Shown here: positions 35,162-43,617 of the stretch, piece after piece | Numbering within the stretch: position 1 is the stretch's first letter | How the letters are laid out: each line of letters begins with the position of its first letter | Assembly (NCBI GenBank): GCA_029974925.1 | Contig: JARKQH010000014.1 | Span: forward strand, 1-53,206 | DNA length: 53,206 bases | Source: Verrucomicrobiota bacterium | Lineage (GTDB): Bacteria > Verrucomicrobiota > Verrucomicrobiia > Limisphaerales > UBA8199 | Reading direction: 5' to 3' | Translations under genes and position numbers: made by a program | Notes under the pieces: model-generated | What the model saw: the letters and a program-made list of their open reading frames with translations, nothing else | Database searches by the model: none | Told to the model about the DNA's origin: nothing

Positions 35162-36298
35162 TCATCCGCCCGCCGCGCGACGGCACGCTTCCTGATACGC
35201 CTGAAAGACCTTTCGCGCCTGGTCCATTGACTCGGCCCGATAGAGCAGCGAGACCCCGGTCGGAAACCGCCGCAGCACCGCGCCGGAGCTCAGCTCGGCC
35301 TCGCTCACCGTGACACGAATCAGCGAAATTTGGCGCGGGCGGGCGAGGGCGTAAAGCGGGTCCAGTTCGTTGAGTTCGGGCTGGCCGAGGTCCAGGCATC
35401 GGACGGAAGGCACCCGCAGATACTCCGCCGCGTGATGAGCCAGCCGGCCGCACGAGTGCAGTCCGCCGCCGCCCAGTTCCCTCAGGACCCGCTCGTCATG
35501 CGGCGCAATCTGCTCGCGGTACATTCGCGAGGAAATGGTGAGGCCGGAATCCAGGCGCAGCAGCACCTGCCCGGGAATCACAAATCCGTGCTGATGTGCC
35601 CAGCCTGGCGGACCGTCGTTGAGATAGGGCGCCAGATGTTGGGCGAAACCGATTTGCGCGGTGGCGACCTTGCCCAGGGCCTCAGCCACCAAGCCCGGGT
35701 CCTGGCACAGGTCAATATACAGTTCGCTGCCGCGAAGCATCTCCACCGTGTCCAAGGGGCCTTGCAAGTCCGGCAGCACGCGCTTCACCACTCCCTGGAG
35801 CGCGGGGTACCGGGCCAGCGTGGCCCGGTAATACGCATACCTCTCGAGGACCCGCGGGCACCAGCCCTGGCTGAAATCCAGCGGGTCCCGATCCAGCGCC
35901 GCCACAAACTCCGCGCGGCTTTCAAAGCTGCGGGCCCACGGCGGATCCTCCCCGCTCTGTTCGATCCGCGCGCCAAAAAGAGAGGCAATGATCACCGTCC
36001 CAAAATTGGCGCGGATGGTGCAGGGCAAATCGTCTCCGACAGCCTCCCTGTGGCAGATGCTCGTGCCCCAGGCTGAAACCAGCTCGTTGAAGAGCATTTT
36101 TTCCGGATCGGCCAGCGCTTCGGCGTGCGGAAACGGACTGAACCGGCCTGGCGGCGCGGGGTAACTGGTGACCAATGGCAGGCGCTCGACCGGCTGCCAG
36201 CTCAAGGCCCGGCGATGCAGGTCCTCAATCTCCGCCTCGCGCTCGGGGGTGAGCGATTGGGAGAGATGGTCCAGCAGCTCCTCGAGGCGCGAATTCAT
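35162..36298 (-). CDS. uroporphyrinogen decarboxylase-like (URO-D) methyltransferase-type protein
   Basis: 378 residues. The URO-D/MtaA TIM-barrel pattern is visible in the C-terminal half: an SSRMYREQIAPHDERVLREL helix and the zinc-type GGGLHSCGRLAHHAAEYL, then SVRCLDLGQPELNELD. True HemE normally has conserved arginines in an N-terminal segment, which I do not see, so a methylcobamide:coenzyme-M-like or corrinoid-linked methyltransferase is more likely than haem synthesis. It overlaps ribF by four bases (ATGA). It is one of two items here with a possible B12 connection. Confidence 0.75.
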   Translation of the reverse strand: MNSRLEELLDHLSQSLTPEREAEIEDLHRRALSWQPVERLPLVTSYPAPPGRFSPFPHAEALADPEKMLFNELVSAWGTSICHREAVGDDLPCTIRANFGTVIIASLFGARIEQSGEDPPWARSFESRAEFVAALDRDPLDFSQGWCPRVLERYAYYRATLARYPALQGVVKRVLPDLQGPLDTVEMLRGSELYIDLCQDPGLVAEALGKVATAQIGFAQHLAPYLNDGPPGWAHQHGFVIPGQVLLRLDSGLTISSRMYREQIAPHDERVLRELGGGGLHSCGRLAHHAAEYLRVPSVRCLDLGQPELNELDPLYALARPRQISLIRVTVSEAELSSGAVLRRFPTGVSLLYRAESMDQARKVFQAYQEACRRAAGG

Positions 36299-37215
36299 CG
36301 GGCCAGTCCTCGGGCGGTTTCGACGTCACGGGCGATTTGCCGCTGCAGTTCGGCGAGGGAAGGAAACCGGCGCTCGTCGCGGATCTTGGACACAAACACC
36401 AGCTCCAGTTCCTGGCCGTAGAGATCGCCGTCGAAGTCCAGCAGGTGGGCCTCCACCCGCACAGGCGCCGTGGGTTGTTCGAGCGTGGGCCGGGTTCCGA
36501 TGTTTACCACGGCCGGATGCTGGGGCCGGCCCAGGATGGCCTGGGCAAAATAGACCCCGTTGGGAGGCAGAGCCAGGCCGGGGGTCTCGAGGTTGGCGGT
36601 GGGAAACCCCAGTCGCCGGCCCAGTTTGTCTCCCCGGCCGACCCTGCCCGCAATGGAATACGCCCGGCCGAGCATCTGGCTCGCCTTGTCGAGGTTCCCC
36701 GCGCGGATGGCGGCGCGGATGCGGGTGCTGCTGATGGTCTGGCCGTCCAGCGCCACCGTCGCCAGGCCGTGCACCGTGAACCCCAGTTCCGCGCCCAGCC
36801 TTTTCAGCAAGGCCACATTCCCCGAATGCTTCGCGCCAAAGACGAAATTTGCGCCCACACACAGGCTGATGACCGGCTGCAGGTCCCGCGCCAGCAGGCG
36901 GACGAATTGCTCGCCGGTTTGGCGGCTGAACGCGCGGTCAAAATGAATCAGCCACACCGCGTCCGCGCCGAGGCTCTTGATTCCGCGCAGCTTTTGCGGC
37001 AGCGAGTAAATCAGCGGCGGTACCCGGTCCGGCGCCACCACCGTGTTGGGGTGCGAGTCAAACGTGATCACCAACGAACGGGCGTTGTGCTGGCGGGCAT
37101 CCGTGACGGTTTGGCGGATGATCTGCTGGTGACCGAGATGGACGCCATCAAAGAAACCGATCGCCACACAGACCGGCCCCAGCTTGGCCTCACTCGCGGA
37201 GTGAATCAGCCTCAT
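36295..37215 (-). CDS. ribF: bifunctional riboflavin kinase/FAD synthetase
   Basis: 306 residues, usual for RibF. The N-terminal FAD synthetase domain has VAIGFFDGVHLGHQQIIRQ and the ISSTRIRAAIRAGN loop. The C-terminal riboflavin kinase domain has GRRLGFPTANLE, NGVYFAQAIL, VVNIGTRPT and VEAHLLDFDGDLYG. It phosphorylates riboflavin to FMN and adenylates FMN to FAD in the cytosol. It follows truB (109 bp gap), the order found in many bacteria, and is coupled to the URO-D-like gene. Confidence 0.96.
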   Translation of the reverse strand: MRLIHSASEAKLGPVCVAIGFFDGVHLGHQQIIRQTVTDARQHNARSLVITFDSHPNTVVAPDRVPPLIYSLPQKLRGIKSLGADAVWLIHFDRAFSRQTGEQFVRLLARDLQPVISLCVGANFVFGAKHSGNVALLKRLGAELGFTVHGLATVALDGQTISSTRIRAAIRAGNLDKASQMLGRAYSIAGRVGRGDKLGRRLGFPTANLETPGLALPPNGVYFAQAILGRPQHPAVVNIGTRPTLEQPTAPVRVEAHLLDFDGDLYGQELELVFVSKIRDERRFPSLAELQRQIARDVETARGLAR

Positions 37216-37324
37216 ACCTCACCGCAGCCCCGCCCCCTGACACCGGCCGGGGCCGGCGGACGGCCCCGCGGCATACGGGCCGCCACGCCCTGCCGCGCGT
37301 TCTCGGTTCCGCCTTTCATCGGGC

Positions 37325-38041
37325 TCAGGCACGGCTCAGTTTCAGGAACGGAATCACCCGTTTCTCCAAATCGCGCGGGCTCCACTTGAGAATCTCCTCG
37401 AAGGGCACGGCGTCCGCGACGTCGAACTTGCCCGAGGCGGTTCGCCGGAGGGTGGCCAGGTGGGCGCCACATCCCAGTTTCTGCCCCAATTCGTGTGCCA
37501 CGCTGCGGACGTACGTGCCCTTGGTGCAGGCAATCTTGAACCACCCCACCGGTTCCTCGTAGGCCGTAAAACGGAAATTGTAAATGTGAATCAGCCGCGG
37601 CTCGCGCTCGATTTCCACCCCTTTGCGCGCCAGTTTGTAAAGCGGCACCCCGGCTTTCTTGACGGCGGAAACCATCGGCGGGGTCTGCATCTGGTCGCCA
37701 AGGAACTCCGCGGCGGCCTCGTTGAGTTGGTCCACGGTCAGCGGCGGCACGGGCAGTGACGCGACCAGCTCGCCTGCGGCGTCATAACTGTCTGTCGTCT
37801 CCCCAAACTTCATGGTCCCTTCATAAACTTTGTCGTCCGACATCAGCCGCTCAGACAGTTTGGTTCCCCGCCCGAGCACGATGATCAGCAGACCGGTCGC
37901 ATTCGGGTCAAGCGTGCCGCAATGCCCCACCTTTTTTATCCCAAACTGGCGCCGGATCGCATCCACCACATCGTGTGAGGTGGGTCCCGCCGGTTTGTCT
38001 ATCAGGATCGCGCCGTCCAGCGCGCTAAACTCTTGCATCAT
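37325..38041 (-). CDS. truB: tRNA pseudouridine(55) synthase TruB
   Basis: 238 residues. The N-terminus ALDGAILIDKPAGPTSHDVV is a TruB signature, followed by KKVGHCGTLDPNATGLLII with the catalytic Asp45, and YEGTMKFGETTDSYDAAGEL. KIACTKGTYVRSVAHELG is the second conserved block. It converts U55 of tRNA to pseudouridine. Two adjacent ATGs (38041 and 38038) could start it. The open frame continues upstream across the antisense of the next gene; that part is spurious. The PUA-like C-terminal domain of E. coli TruB is not evident. Confidence 0.96.
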   Translation of the reverse strand: MMQEFSALDGAILIDKPAGPTSHDVVDAIRRQFGIKKVGHCGTLDPNATGLLIIVLGRGTKLSERLMSDDKVYEGTMKFGETTDSYDAAGELVASLPVPPLTVDQLNEAAAEFLGDQMQTPPMVSAVKKAGVPLYKLARKGVEIEREPRLIHIYNFRFTAYEEPVGWFKIACTKGTYVRSVAHELGQKLGCGAHLATLRRTASGKFDVADAVPFEEILKWSPRDLEKRVIPFLKLSRA

Positions 38042-38152
38042 GCGTGCTGTGGATGCTGCCAGTTTCCCGCACCGATGGCGAGCGCCAAAAAAAACCGGGA
38101 AAACGCCTTTGGGAGACTTGTGGTCAGGCCGCCGTTTTGTTAGCCTCGCCTG

Positions 38153-39613
38153 ATGAACCTTCAATTGGACCGCCGGAGCTTCCTCAAATCCACCGCCGCG
38201 CTCGCCGCCTTCGGCCTGATGCCGCTTGGGGGGCTGGCCGCCGAGATCACCCAACTGAACTGTTGTTCGCGCAGTAAAAAGCCCGCCCGGATTCGCGGCG
38301 CCTTCTTCTATCCGCCTGCCGAAGTGGTGTTGGCCGGGCGCAACGAGGATTCCTGGAGCCAGCACGAGTGGTTCACCTGGCCGGGCAACCAGTTCCACCC
38401 GGAGCGCCAGCAGGCCCGATTTCTGGCCCGGCTGCGCGAGATTGCCTCTGGCCTGGACTTGACGCTCGACCTCGAGGAAAAACCCCTTTACACCGACGCC
38501 GCCATTCGGGAATTCATCACGAGCCTCGAGGACGCGCGGCCGGATGCGCTGCTGTTGTTCAATTTCTGGAATAGTTTCAGCGCCAAACTCCGGCCGATTC
38601 TCGAGGCTTGGAAGGGTCCCATCATCCTTTACCACCCGGTGGGAGCCAACCACCAACTGCCGCCGGAGTACTTTCGCACCGCCCCGCGGCTGCAATACAT
38701 CCATTCCATCGAAAACTGGGAGAGCCTCGAGCGCGGTTTGCGCGCCGTCCACACGATGACCCGCCTGGGGCAGAGCCGGCTCCTGCGCGTGTCCGGCCGA
38801 ACCCAAAAGGAATCCGACGCCGTCGAGCCCTGCTTCGGCCTGCCCATTCATACCGTCCCCGCCGGGGAGTTCAACCAGATTTACGATGACATGATTGTCA
38901 CGCGCGACATGGAGCGCCTGGCGCGGTCGGTTCGGCGCAAAGCGCGCCACGTGACGGATTTGGCGGAGGGCGCCTTTCGGGATGCCGTCCGGTCGCACCT
39001 GGCGGTCCAGGAAATCATGCGCCGCCATCAGGCCGATGCCATCACCATCGAGTGCCTGTTCCTGAAACACCGCAAACCCTGCCTCAGTTTTGCCCTCAAT
39101 AATGGCAGCCTGGTCCCTTGTGGTTGTGAAAATCATCTCGACGCGACCCTCACCCTCATGCTGGGGGCCAATTGCTTTGGCCGGGGCGGGTTCCAGCACA
39201 ACCCGGAATTCGACACCGAGCAGAACCTCTACTTTGCCTCCCACTGCACTTGCACCACCCGCCTGCACGGCCCGCGCGGGAAGGAGGCAACCTACGACCT
39301 GCGGCCGTTCTTCCATCAGATGCCCAAGACCCTGGCCTTGGACGTCCAATGGCCGGCGGGGGAAACGGTCACCCTCTGCAAATACCATTCCGGCAAGAAC
39401 CTGTTGGACGCCTGGGAGGGCCGGGTGGTGTCTTCGCCGGCCTGTCCGCCGACCGGGGGCTGCGCGACGCGCGTCCTCGTGAAGCTCGACGCGGTCGCCG
39501 ATGTGTGCTCCGTCTATCCGGGGCCGCATCCCGTTCTCTACTGCGGGGCCTGGGCGCGCCAGCTCAAAACCCTGGCGCAGCTTTACGGCCTGGAAATCAA
39601 ATCCAACGTCTGA
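38153..39613 (+). CDS. Tat-exported cysteine-rich protein, sugar-isomerase (FucI-like) fold
   Basis: 486 residues with a twin-arginine leader (DRRSFLKSTAALAAFGLMPL). The middle holds IREFITSLEDARPDALLLFN and an alternating alpha/beta layout. The C-terminal part has ASHCTCTTRLHGP and a beta-rich end. This recalls L-fucose/arabinose isomerase-like proteins, but I do not see the full catalytic set and treat it as an uncharacterised relative. It has many cysteines, several paired (NCC, CGC, HCTC), which suits metal binding or disulfides. It diverges from truB and is convergent with the metallo-hydrolase gene. Confidence 0.7.
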   Translation: MNLQLDRRSFLKSTAALAAFGLMPLGGLAAEITQLNCCSRSKKPARIRGAFFYPPAEVVLAGRNEDSWSQHEWFTWPGNQFHPERQQARFLARLREIASGLDLTLDLEEKPLYTDAAIREFITSLEDARPDALLLFNFWNSFSAKLRPILEAWKGPIILYHPVGANHQLPPEYFRTAPRLQYIHSIENWESLERGLRAVHTMTRLGQSRLLRVSGRTQKESDAVEPCFGLPIHTVPAGEFNQIYDDMIVTRDMERLARSVRRKARHVTDLAEGAFRDAVRSHLAVQEIMRRHQADAITIECLFLKHRKPCLSFALNNGSLVPCGCENHLDATLTLMLGANCFGRGGFQHNPEFDTEQNLYFASHCTCTTRLHGPRGKEATYDLRPFFHQMPKTLALDVQWPAGETVTLCKYHSGKNLLDAWEGRVVSSPACPPTGGCATRVLVKLDAVADVCSVYPGPHPVLYCGAWARQLKTLAQLYGLEIKSNV

Positions 39614-39619
39614 GAGAAC

Positions 39620-40270
39620 TCATCCGTTTTCCAGCGCCACCTGAACAAAATAGTTGTTGCGGCGTTCCTCGCCCAGAGTGGTGACCGGTCCGTGCCCGCC
39701 CAGCAGGCGGGTTTCCGCCGGCAATTGCATGACCCGACGAATGGACGCCTCCAGGTCCGCGTGACAGGAGTCGGGGAGGTCCGTTCGCCCCACCGACCCG
39801 CCAATGATGAGGTCTCCGCCCACCAGGATTTTCTCCGTGGGCAGGTAATAGGCCACGTGGCCGGCGGAATGGCCGGGCGTGTGCAGCACCTGGACTTTCA
39901 GCCCTCCGATAAACAATTCCTGGTTGTCAACAACGTGCTGGTCCGCCCGCCGGGGCGGGATCGAGAACGGCAACCCAAACATCCCGGTTTGCAGGTCCGG
40001 ATTCAATAGCTTGGGCGCGTCCAGCGCATGGATTAAAATGCGCGCCGCCGGGAACTTCCGCGTAACCACCGCGTGGTCCGCAAAATGGTCGAAGTGGCCA
40101 TGAGTAAGCCACAGACCCAGAAGGGTCCACCCCCGCCGCTCGACTTCAGCCAGCAATGGCCCCGTCGTGTGGTCCGGAGCGTCAAATAACACGGCCTCCT
40201 TGCGCGTTTCGTCGGCGATCAGGAAGCTGTTGGTCATCGCGACCCCGCCAGTCTGACTCAAGATGATCAT
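39620..40270 (-). CDS. metallo-beta-lactamase-fold hydrolase (glyoxalase II-like)
   Basis: 216 residues. The dinuclear zinc motif THGHFDHFADH is followed by further ligands in LHTPGHSAGHVAYYL, GGDLIIGGSVGRTDL and LLGGHGP. The sequence resembles the YcbL/GloB group of small MBL hydrolases that act on thioesters such as S-lactoylglutathione. ATG 40270 is chosen because the family similarity starts there; an open extension of 73 codons upstream is not conserved and overlaps the divergent rdgB. It lacks the GloB C-terminal HAGH domain, so the precise substrate is open. Confidence 0.87.
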   Translation of the reverse strand: MIILSQTGGVAMTNSFLIADETRKEAVLFDAPDHTTGPLLAEVERRGWTLLGLWLTHGHFDHFADHAVVTRKFPAARILIHALDAPKLLNPDLQTGMFGLPFSIPPRRADQHVVDNQELFIGGLKVQVLHTPGHSAGHVAYYLPTEKILVGGDLIIGGSVGRTDLPDSCHADLEASIRRVMQLPAETRLLGGHGPVTTLGEERRNNYFVQVALENG

Positions 40271-40391
40271 TCTCCGCAGTGTACAGCGCCTGAAACGGGG
40301 CAAAAAGTCGGAATCTGCAAAATTTGCCACGTGGCGCCATCCGGACTGGCAAAAGGCCAGGCGCCCGGCGTAGATTGCCGGCACGTCATTC

Positions 40392-41087
40392 ATGTCGTCT
40401 CGTACAAAACTGATATTGGCAACTCGGAACCGGCATAAAGTCGGCGAAATCCAAGCCATTCTTGGGCAGGGCTTCCTCTGCGTCTGCATGGCGGATTATC
40501 CCGGCGCTCCGGTGGCGGCGGAAAGCGCCGGCTCCTTCGCCGGCAACGCGACCCAGAAATCGGTGCTGTTGGCGCAGTGGCTTTCCACCCGCGCCGGTGC
40601 CTGCCTGGGCCTGCGCGAGGGCCCGTTTGTGCTGGCCGACGACTCCGGCCTGGAAGTGGACGCGCTCAACGGCGCCCCCGGTGTCCATTCGGCGCGGTTC
40701 GCGGCCTTGGACAACGAGCGGGGAAACAGCGGGGACGCTGAAAACAACGCCAAGCTGTTGCGGTTGCTTCGGGGAGTGCCTTGGGAGCGGCGAACGGCGC
40801 GGTTCCGCTGTGTGCTGGCGCTCACGCCGGTCATGGAACCCGCTCCATCCACGGCCTCGCCCGTCTGCGAACTGGACGAGTTCGAAGCCGCGACCCGATT
40901 GTTCGAAGGCCGATGCGAGGGGCGGATTGGATTCGAGCCGCGAGGCGCCGGCGGCTTCGGGTATGACCCGCTGTTCATTCCGGAGGGTTACGAGGCGACT
41001 TTCGCCGAGTTGGGGGAGGAGGTTAAGAATGGGCTGAGCCATCGCGCCCGGGCGCTGGCAGCCCTGAAGGCCGCGCTTCAGCCTTGA
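40392..41087 (+). CDS. rdgB: non-canonical purine NTP pyrophosphatase RdgB/HAM1
   Basis: 231 residues, slightly longer than usual because of a Glu/Ala-rich insert (about 150-172). Family blocks: ILATRNRHKVGEIQAIL, FVLADDSGLEVDALNGAPGV (catalytic Asp pair), GGFGYDPLFIPEGY and LSHRARALAALK. It hydrolyses ITP, dITP and XTP, keeping deaminated purines out of DNA. The ATG at 40392 fits the family start exactly. It diverges from the MBL hydrolase. Confidence 0.95.
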   Translation: MSSRTKLILATRNRHKVGEIQAILGQGFLCVCMADYPGAPVAAESAGSFAGNATQKSVLLAQWLSTRAGACLGLREGPFVLADDSGLEVDALNGAPGVHSARFAALDNERGNSGDAENNAKLLRLLRGVPWERRTARFRCVLALTPVMEPAPSTASPVCELDEFEAATRLFEGRCEGRIGFEPRGAGGFGYDPLFIPEGYEATFAELGEEVKNGLSHRARALAALKAALQP

Positions 41088-41179
41088 GTCACGGCGTTCT
41101 TTCATCCAGGCTTCACCTTAAGCGCGCGTCGAGCGCCGCCCCGGGCGGCGGCGGACTCAGACGGCCATTGACAAGACTT

Positions 41180-42367
41180 ATGAGCCGAAGTGTTGGGTCG
41201 GGAATGGCAATTGTGCTGGCAGCGTTTTTCTGCTGCGGTTGGCCGGGACGGATGCTCGGGCAGACCAACGGGATTTTTGCCGATTTCACCACCAGTCTGG
41301 GCAACTTCACCTGCCAGTTGGATTACACCAACGCGCCCAAAGCGGTCGCGAATTTTATCGGCTTGGCAACCGGGCAGCGGGCGTGGCTGGACCTGACGAC
41401 GGGACGCGTCCGCACCAACGCGTTTTACAACGGCCTGACCTTCCACCGGGTCATCGCCAATTTCATGATCCAGGCCGGCTCTCCCAACGGCCTGGGCAAC
41501 GACGGCCCCGGCTACGTTTTCCACGACGAATTCCACCCCTCCCTCACCTTCAGCGATTTCGGGGTGCTGGCCATGGCCAATAGCGGCACCAACTCGAATG
41601 GGTCGCAGTTCTTCATCACGGTGGCGAACACTTCCTGGCTGAACAACGTCCACACCATTTTTGGCCGCGTCATCTCCGGCTCAAATGTGGTTTATGCCAT
41701 CAGCCGCGTGGCCACCGGCGCCAACGACAAGCCCTTGACCAACGTCGTCATCCAGACGGTGGCGATTCGGCGCGTGGGCACCGCGGCGCAGGCGTTCAAC
41801 CTGCATGGCCAGGGCTTGCCGGTCGTCACGAACCTGGCGCTTCGGATCGCCCCGGCGGGCAGCGACATCGTCCTCGCCTACACCAACCGCCTCTATGCGG
41901 ACAACCGCCTGTATGTTTCGACCAACCTGAGCGCTTGGAACGGTTCGGAACTGGGGCTCGAACTGGGGCCCGCTTTCAGCCACAGCTTGCGCCGGCCCCG
42001 CGCCGCTGGAGGAGAGTTCTTTCGCATGGCCCAAATTCAATATCCCGCTTCGACGCTGGCCCCGCGCGCTGTGACGAACCGGGTCCTGACCCTGAATTTC
42101 GGCGGCGGCTTGGGCACGATTGTCGTTACCTTTAACGCCAGCGGGGGAGGCACCTACACCTACACGGGCGGATCCCCGGGCGTTGTCACGGACTATGAAT
42201 GGTTCCAGGAGCCCTATGCCGGGCGCCTGTGGCCCATCTACTACTCCGCCCTGATCCCCATGACTCTGCGCCTGGGCTTTGCTTCCACCACTGGCGGAAC
42301 CTTCAGCGGAACCGCCTACGGAACCAGCGCCTTTCCGGTTTCCGGCAGCTTCACCCTCGGGCCGTAG
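41180..42367 (+). CDS. secreted cyclophilin-type peptidyl-prolyl isomerase with C-terminal extension
   Basis: 395 residues. A signal peptide (MAIVLAAFFCCGWPGRML) is followed by a cyclophilin domain (about 30-190) with the motifs FYNGLTFHRVIANFMIQAGS, GVLAMANSGTNSNGSQFFIT and NVHTIFGRV. These give the active-site Arg, Phe, Met and Gln. After it lies a segment like the verrucomicrobial tail (NRLYVSTNLSAWNGSELGL, GGEFFRMAQ) and another beta domain with Gly/Thr repeats. Typical cyclophilins have about 165-190 residues, so over half is accessory. ATG 41180 fits the leader; a TTG 96 bp upstream overlaps rdgB. Presumably a periplasmic or surface foldase. Confidence 0.88.
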   Translation: MSRSVGSGMAIVLAAFFCCGWPGRMLGQTNGIFADFTTSLGNFTCQLDYTNAPKAVANFIGLATGQRAWLDLTTGRVRTNAFYNGLTFHRVIANFMIQAGSPNGLGNDGPGYVFHDEFHPSLTFSDFGVLAMANSGTNSNGSQFFITVANTSWLNNVHTIFGRVISGSNVVYAISRVATGANDKPLTNVVIQTVAIRRVGTAAQAFNLHGQGLPVVTNLALRIAPAGSDIVLAYTNRLYADNRLYVSTNLSAWNGSELGLELGPAFSHSLRRPRAAGGEFFRMAQIQYPASTLAPRAVTNRVLTLNFGGGLGTIVVTFNASGGGTYTYTGGSPGVVTDYEWFQEPYAGRLWPIYYSALIPMTLRLGFASTTGGTFSGTAYGTSAFPVSGSFTLGP

Positions 42368-42456
42368 CGCATTGAAACACCCCGCCACGGTCTGGCAACG
42401 GACGTCACGCCGGAATCTCCGGTGCGGAGTCGGCTTCGAAGCCGCGGGGGCCCGGC

Positions 42457-43461
42457 CTATTTGAGGAGCTCTTCAGCGATCTGGACGGCGTTGAGCGCCG
42501 CGCCCTTGAGCAGTTGATCCCCGCTGACCCAGAAACAGAGGCCGTTGTCCATCGCGCAGTCCTTGCGCAACCTTCCCACCGCGCAATCGTATTGCTCGGC
42601 CTGGTAGAGGGGCAGGGGATACTGATTCCTCGCCGGCTCATCCACCACCTGAAGGCCGGGGGCTTTACGCAAGACCTCCCGCGCCGCTTCCACCGTCACC
42701 GGTTTCTCAAATTCGGCGCTGACGGCAACGGAGTGGGCCCGGTAAACCGGCACCCGCACGCAGGTGACACTCGCGCGGAAGCTCGGATGGTGCATGATTT
42801 TCCGCCCCTCATTCTCCATCTTCATCTCCTCCTTGGTGTAGCCGGAGGGCAGGAAGGAATCCACATGCGGCAAAACATTGAAGGCAATCTGATGCGGATA
42901 CACCTCGCGAGTCACTGGCTGGCCCTTGACAATTTGGTTCACCTGCCGTTCCAGTTCGAGAATCGCCTTGGCGCCCGTTCCGGAAACCGCCTGGTAGCTC
43001 GACGCAAAGATGCGCTTGCAGAAGAAAGCCTGGTGCAGCGGATACAGCGCCATCAGGGTGATCGCCGTCGTGCAGTTCGGGTTGGCAATAATTCCCTTGT
43101 GCCATTTCACATCCGCCGCATTGATCTCGGGCACCACCAGGGGAACTGAGTCGTCCATCCGGAAAGCGCTCGAGTTGTCCACCACCACGCATCCCGCTTG
43201 CACCGCCGCCGGCGCGTATTCCTTCGAGATGCTGCCCCCGGCGCTGAACAGCGCGATTTCAATCCCGCCAAACGAGGTTTTCGTCAGCTCCTGTACCGTG
43301 ATCTCCTCGCCCCTGAACTTGAGCTTCTTGCCCACCGAACGAGCGGAAGCGAGCAGCGTCAATTTCCCAACCGGGAAATTGCGCTTTTCCAAAGTCTTGA
43401 TCATTTCGATGCCGACGGCGCCCGTCGCACCGACCACGGCTACATGCGGTCTGCTATTCAT
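42457..43461 (-). CDS. asd: aspartate-semialdehyde dehydrogenase
   Basis: 334 residues. N-terminal VAVVGATGAVGIEMIKTLE binds NADP. The catalytic Cys is in GIIANPNCTTAITLMAL, then YQAVSGTGAKAILELERQV, the histidine region RASVTCVRVPVYRAHSVAV and GDQLLKGAALNAVQIAEELL. It converts aspartyl phosphate to aspartate semialdehyde on the route to lysine, threonine and methionine. ATG 43461 is the conserved start; the upstream open region is not. It is convergent with the cyclophilin gene; a CGGCT-TCGA-AGCCG hairpin lies between (42431-42444). Confidence 0.96.
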   Translation of the reverse strand: MNSRPHVAVVGATGAVGIEMIKTLEKRNFPVGKLTLLASARSVGKKLKFRGEEITVQELTKTSFGGIEIALFSAGGSISKEYAPAAVQAGCVVVDNSSAFRMDDSVPLVVPEINAADVKWHKGIIANPNCTTAITLMALYPLHQAFFCKRIFASSYQAVSGTGAKAILELERQVNQIVKGQPVTREVYPHQIAFNVLPHVDSFLPSGYTKEEMKMENEGRKIMHHPSFRASVTCVRVPVYRAHSVAVSAEFEKPVTVEAAREVLRKAPGLQVVDEPARNQYPLPLYQAEQYDCAVGRLRKDCAMDNGLCFWVSGDQLLKGAALNAVQIAEELLK

Positions 43462-43617
43462 AAGAGCCGCAGAATATAGGTGCGCCGCCCGGTCCCTGTC
43501 AATGTAGCTGATGCCTTGATGAAGCCGGCGTTGGGCCGGGCCGGCGGCCCAGCCCGCGGAGGCCTGGGCCGCGGTCAAACACCCGCAGACGGAACGGCCA
43601 GACTCAGGGAATGCGCG

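Noticed and set aside
38042..39529. upstream extension of the TruB frame
   Set aside because: Antisense to the Tat-exported protein gene; TruB similarity begins at 38041.
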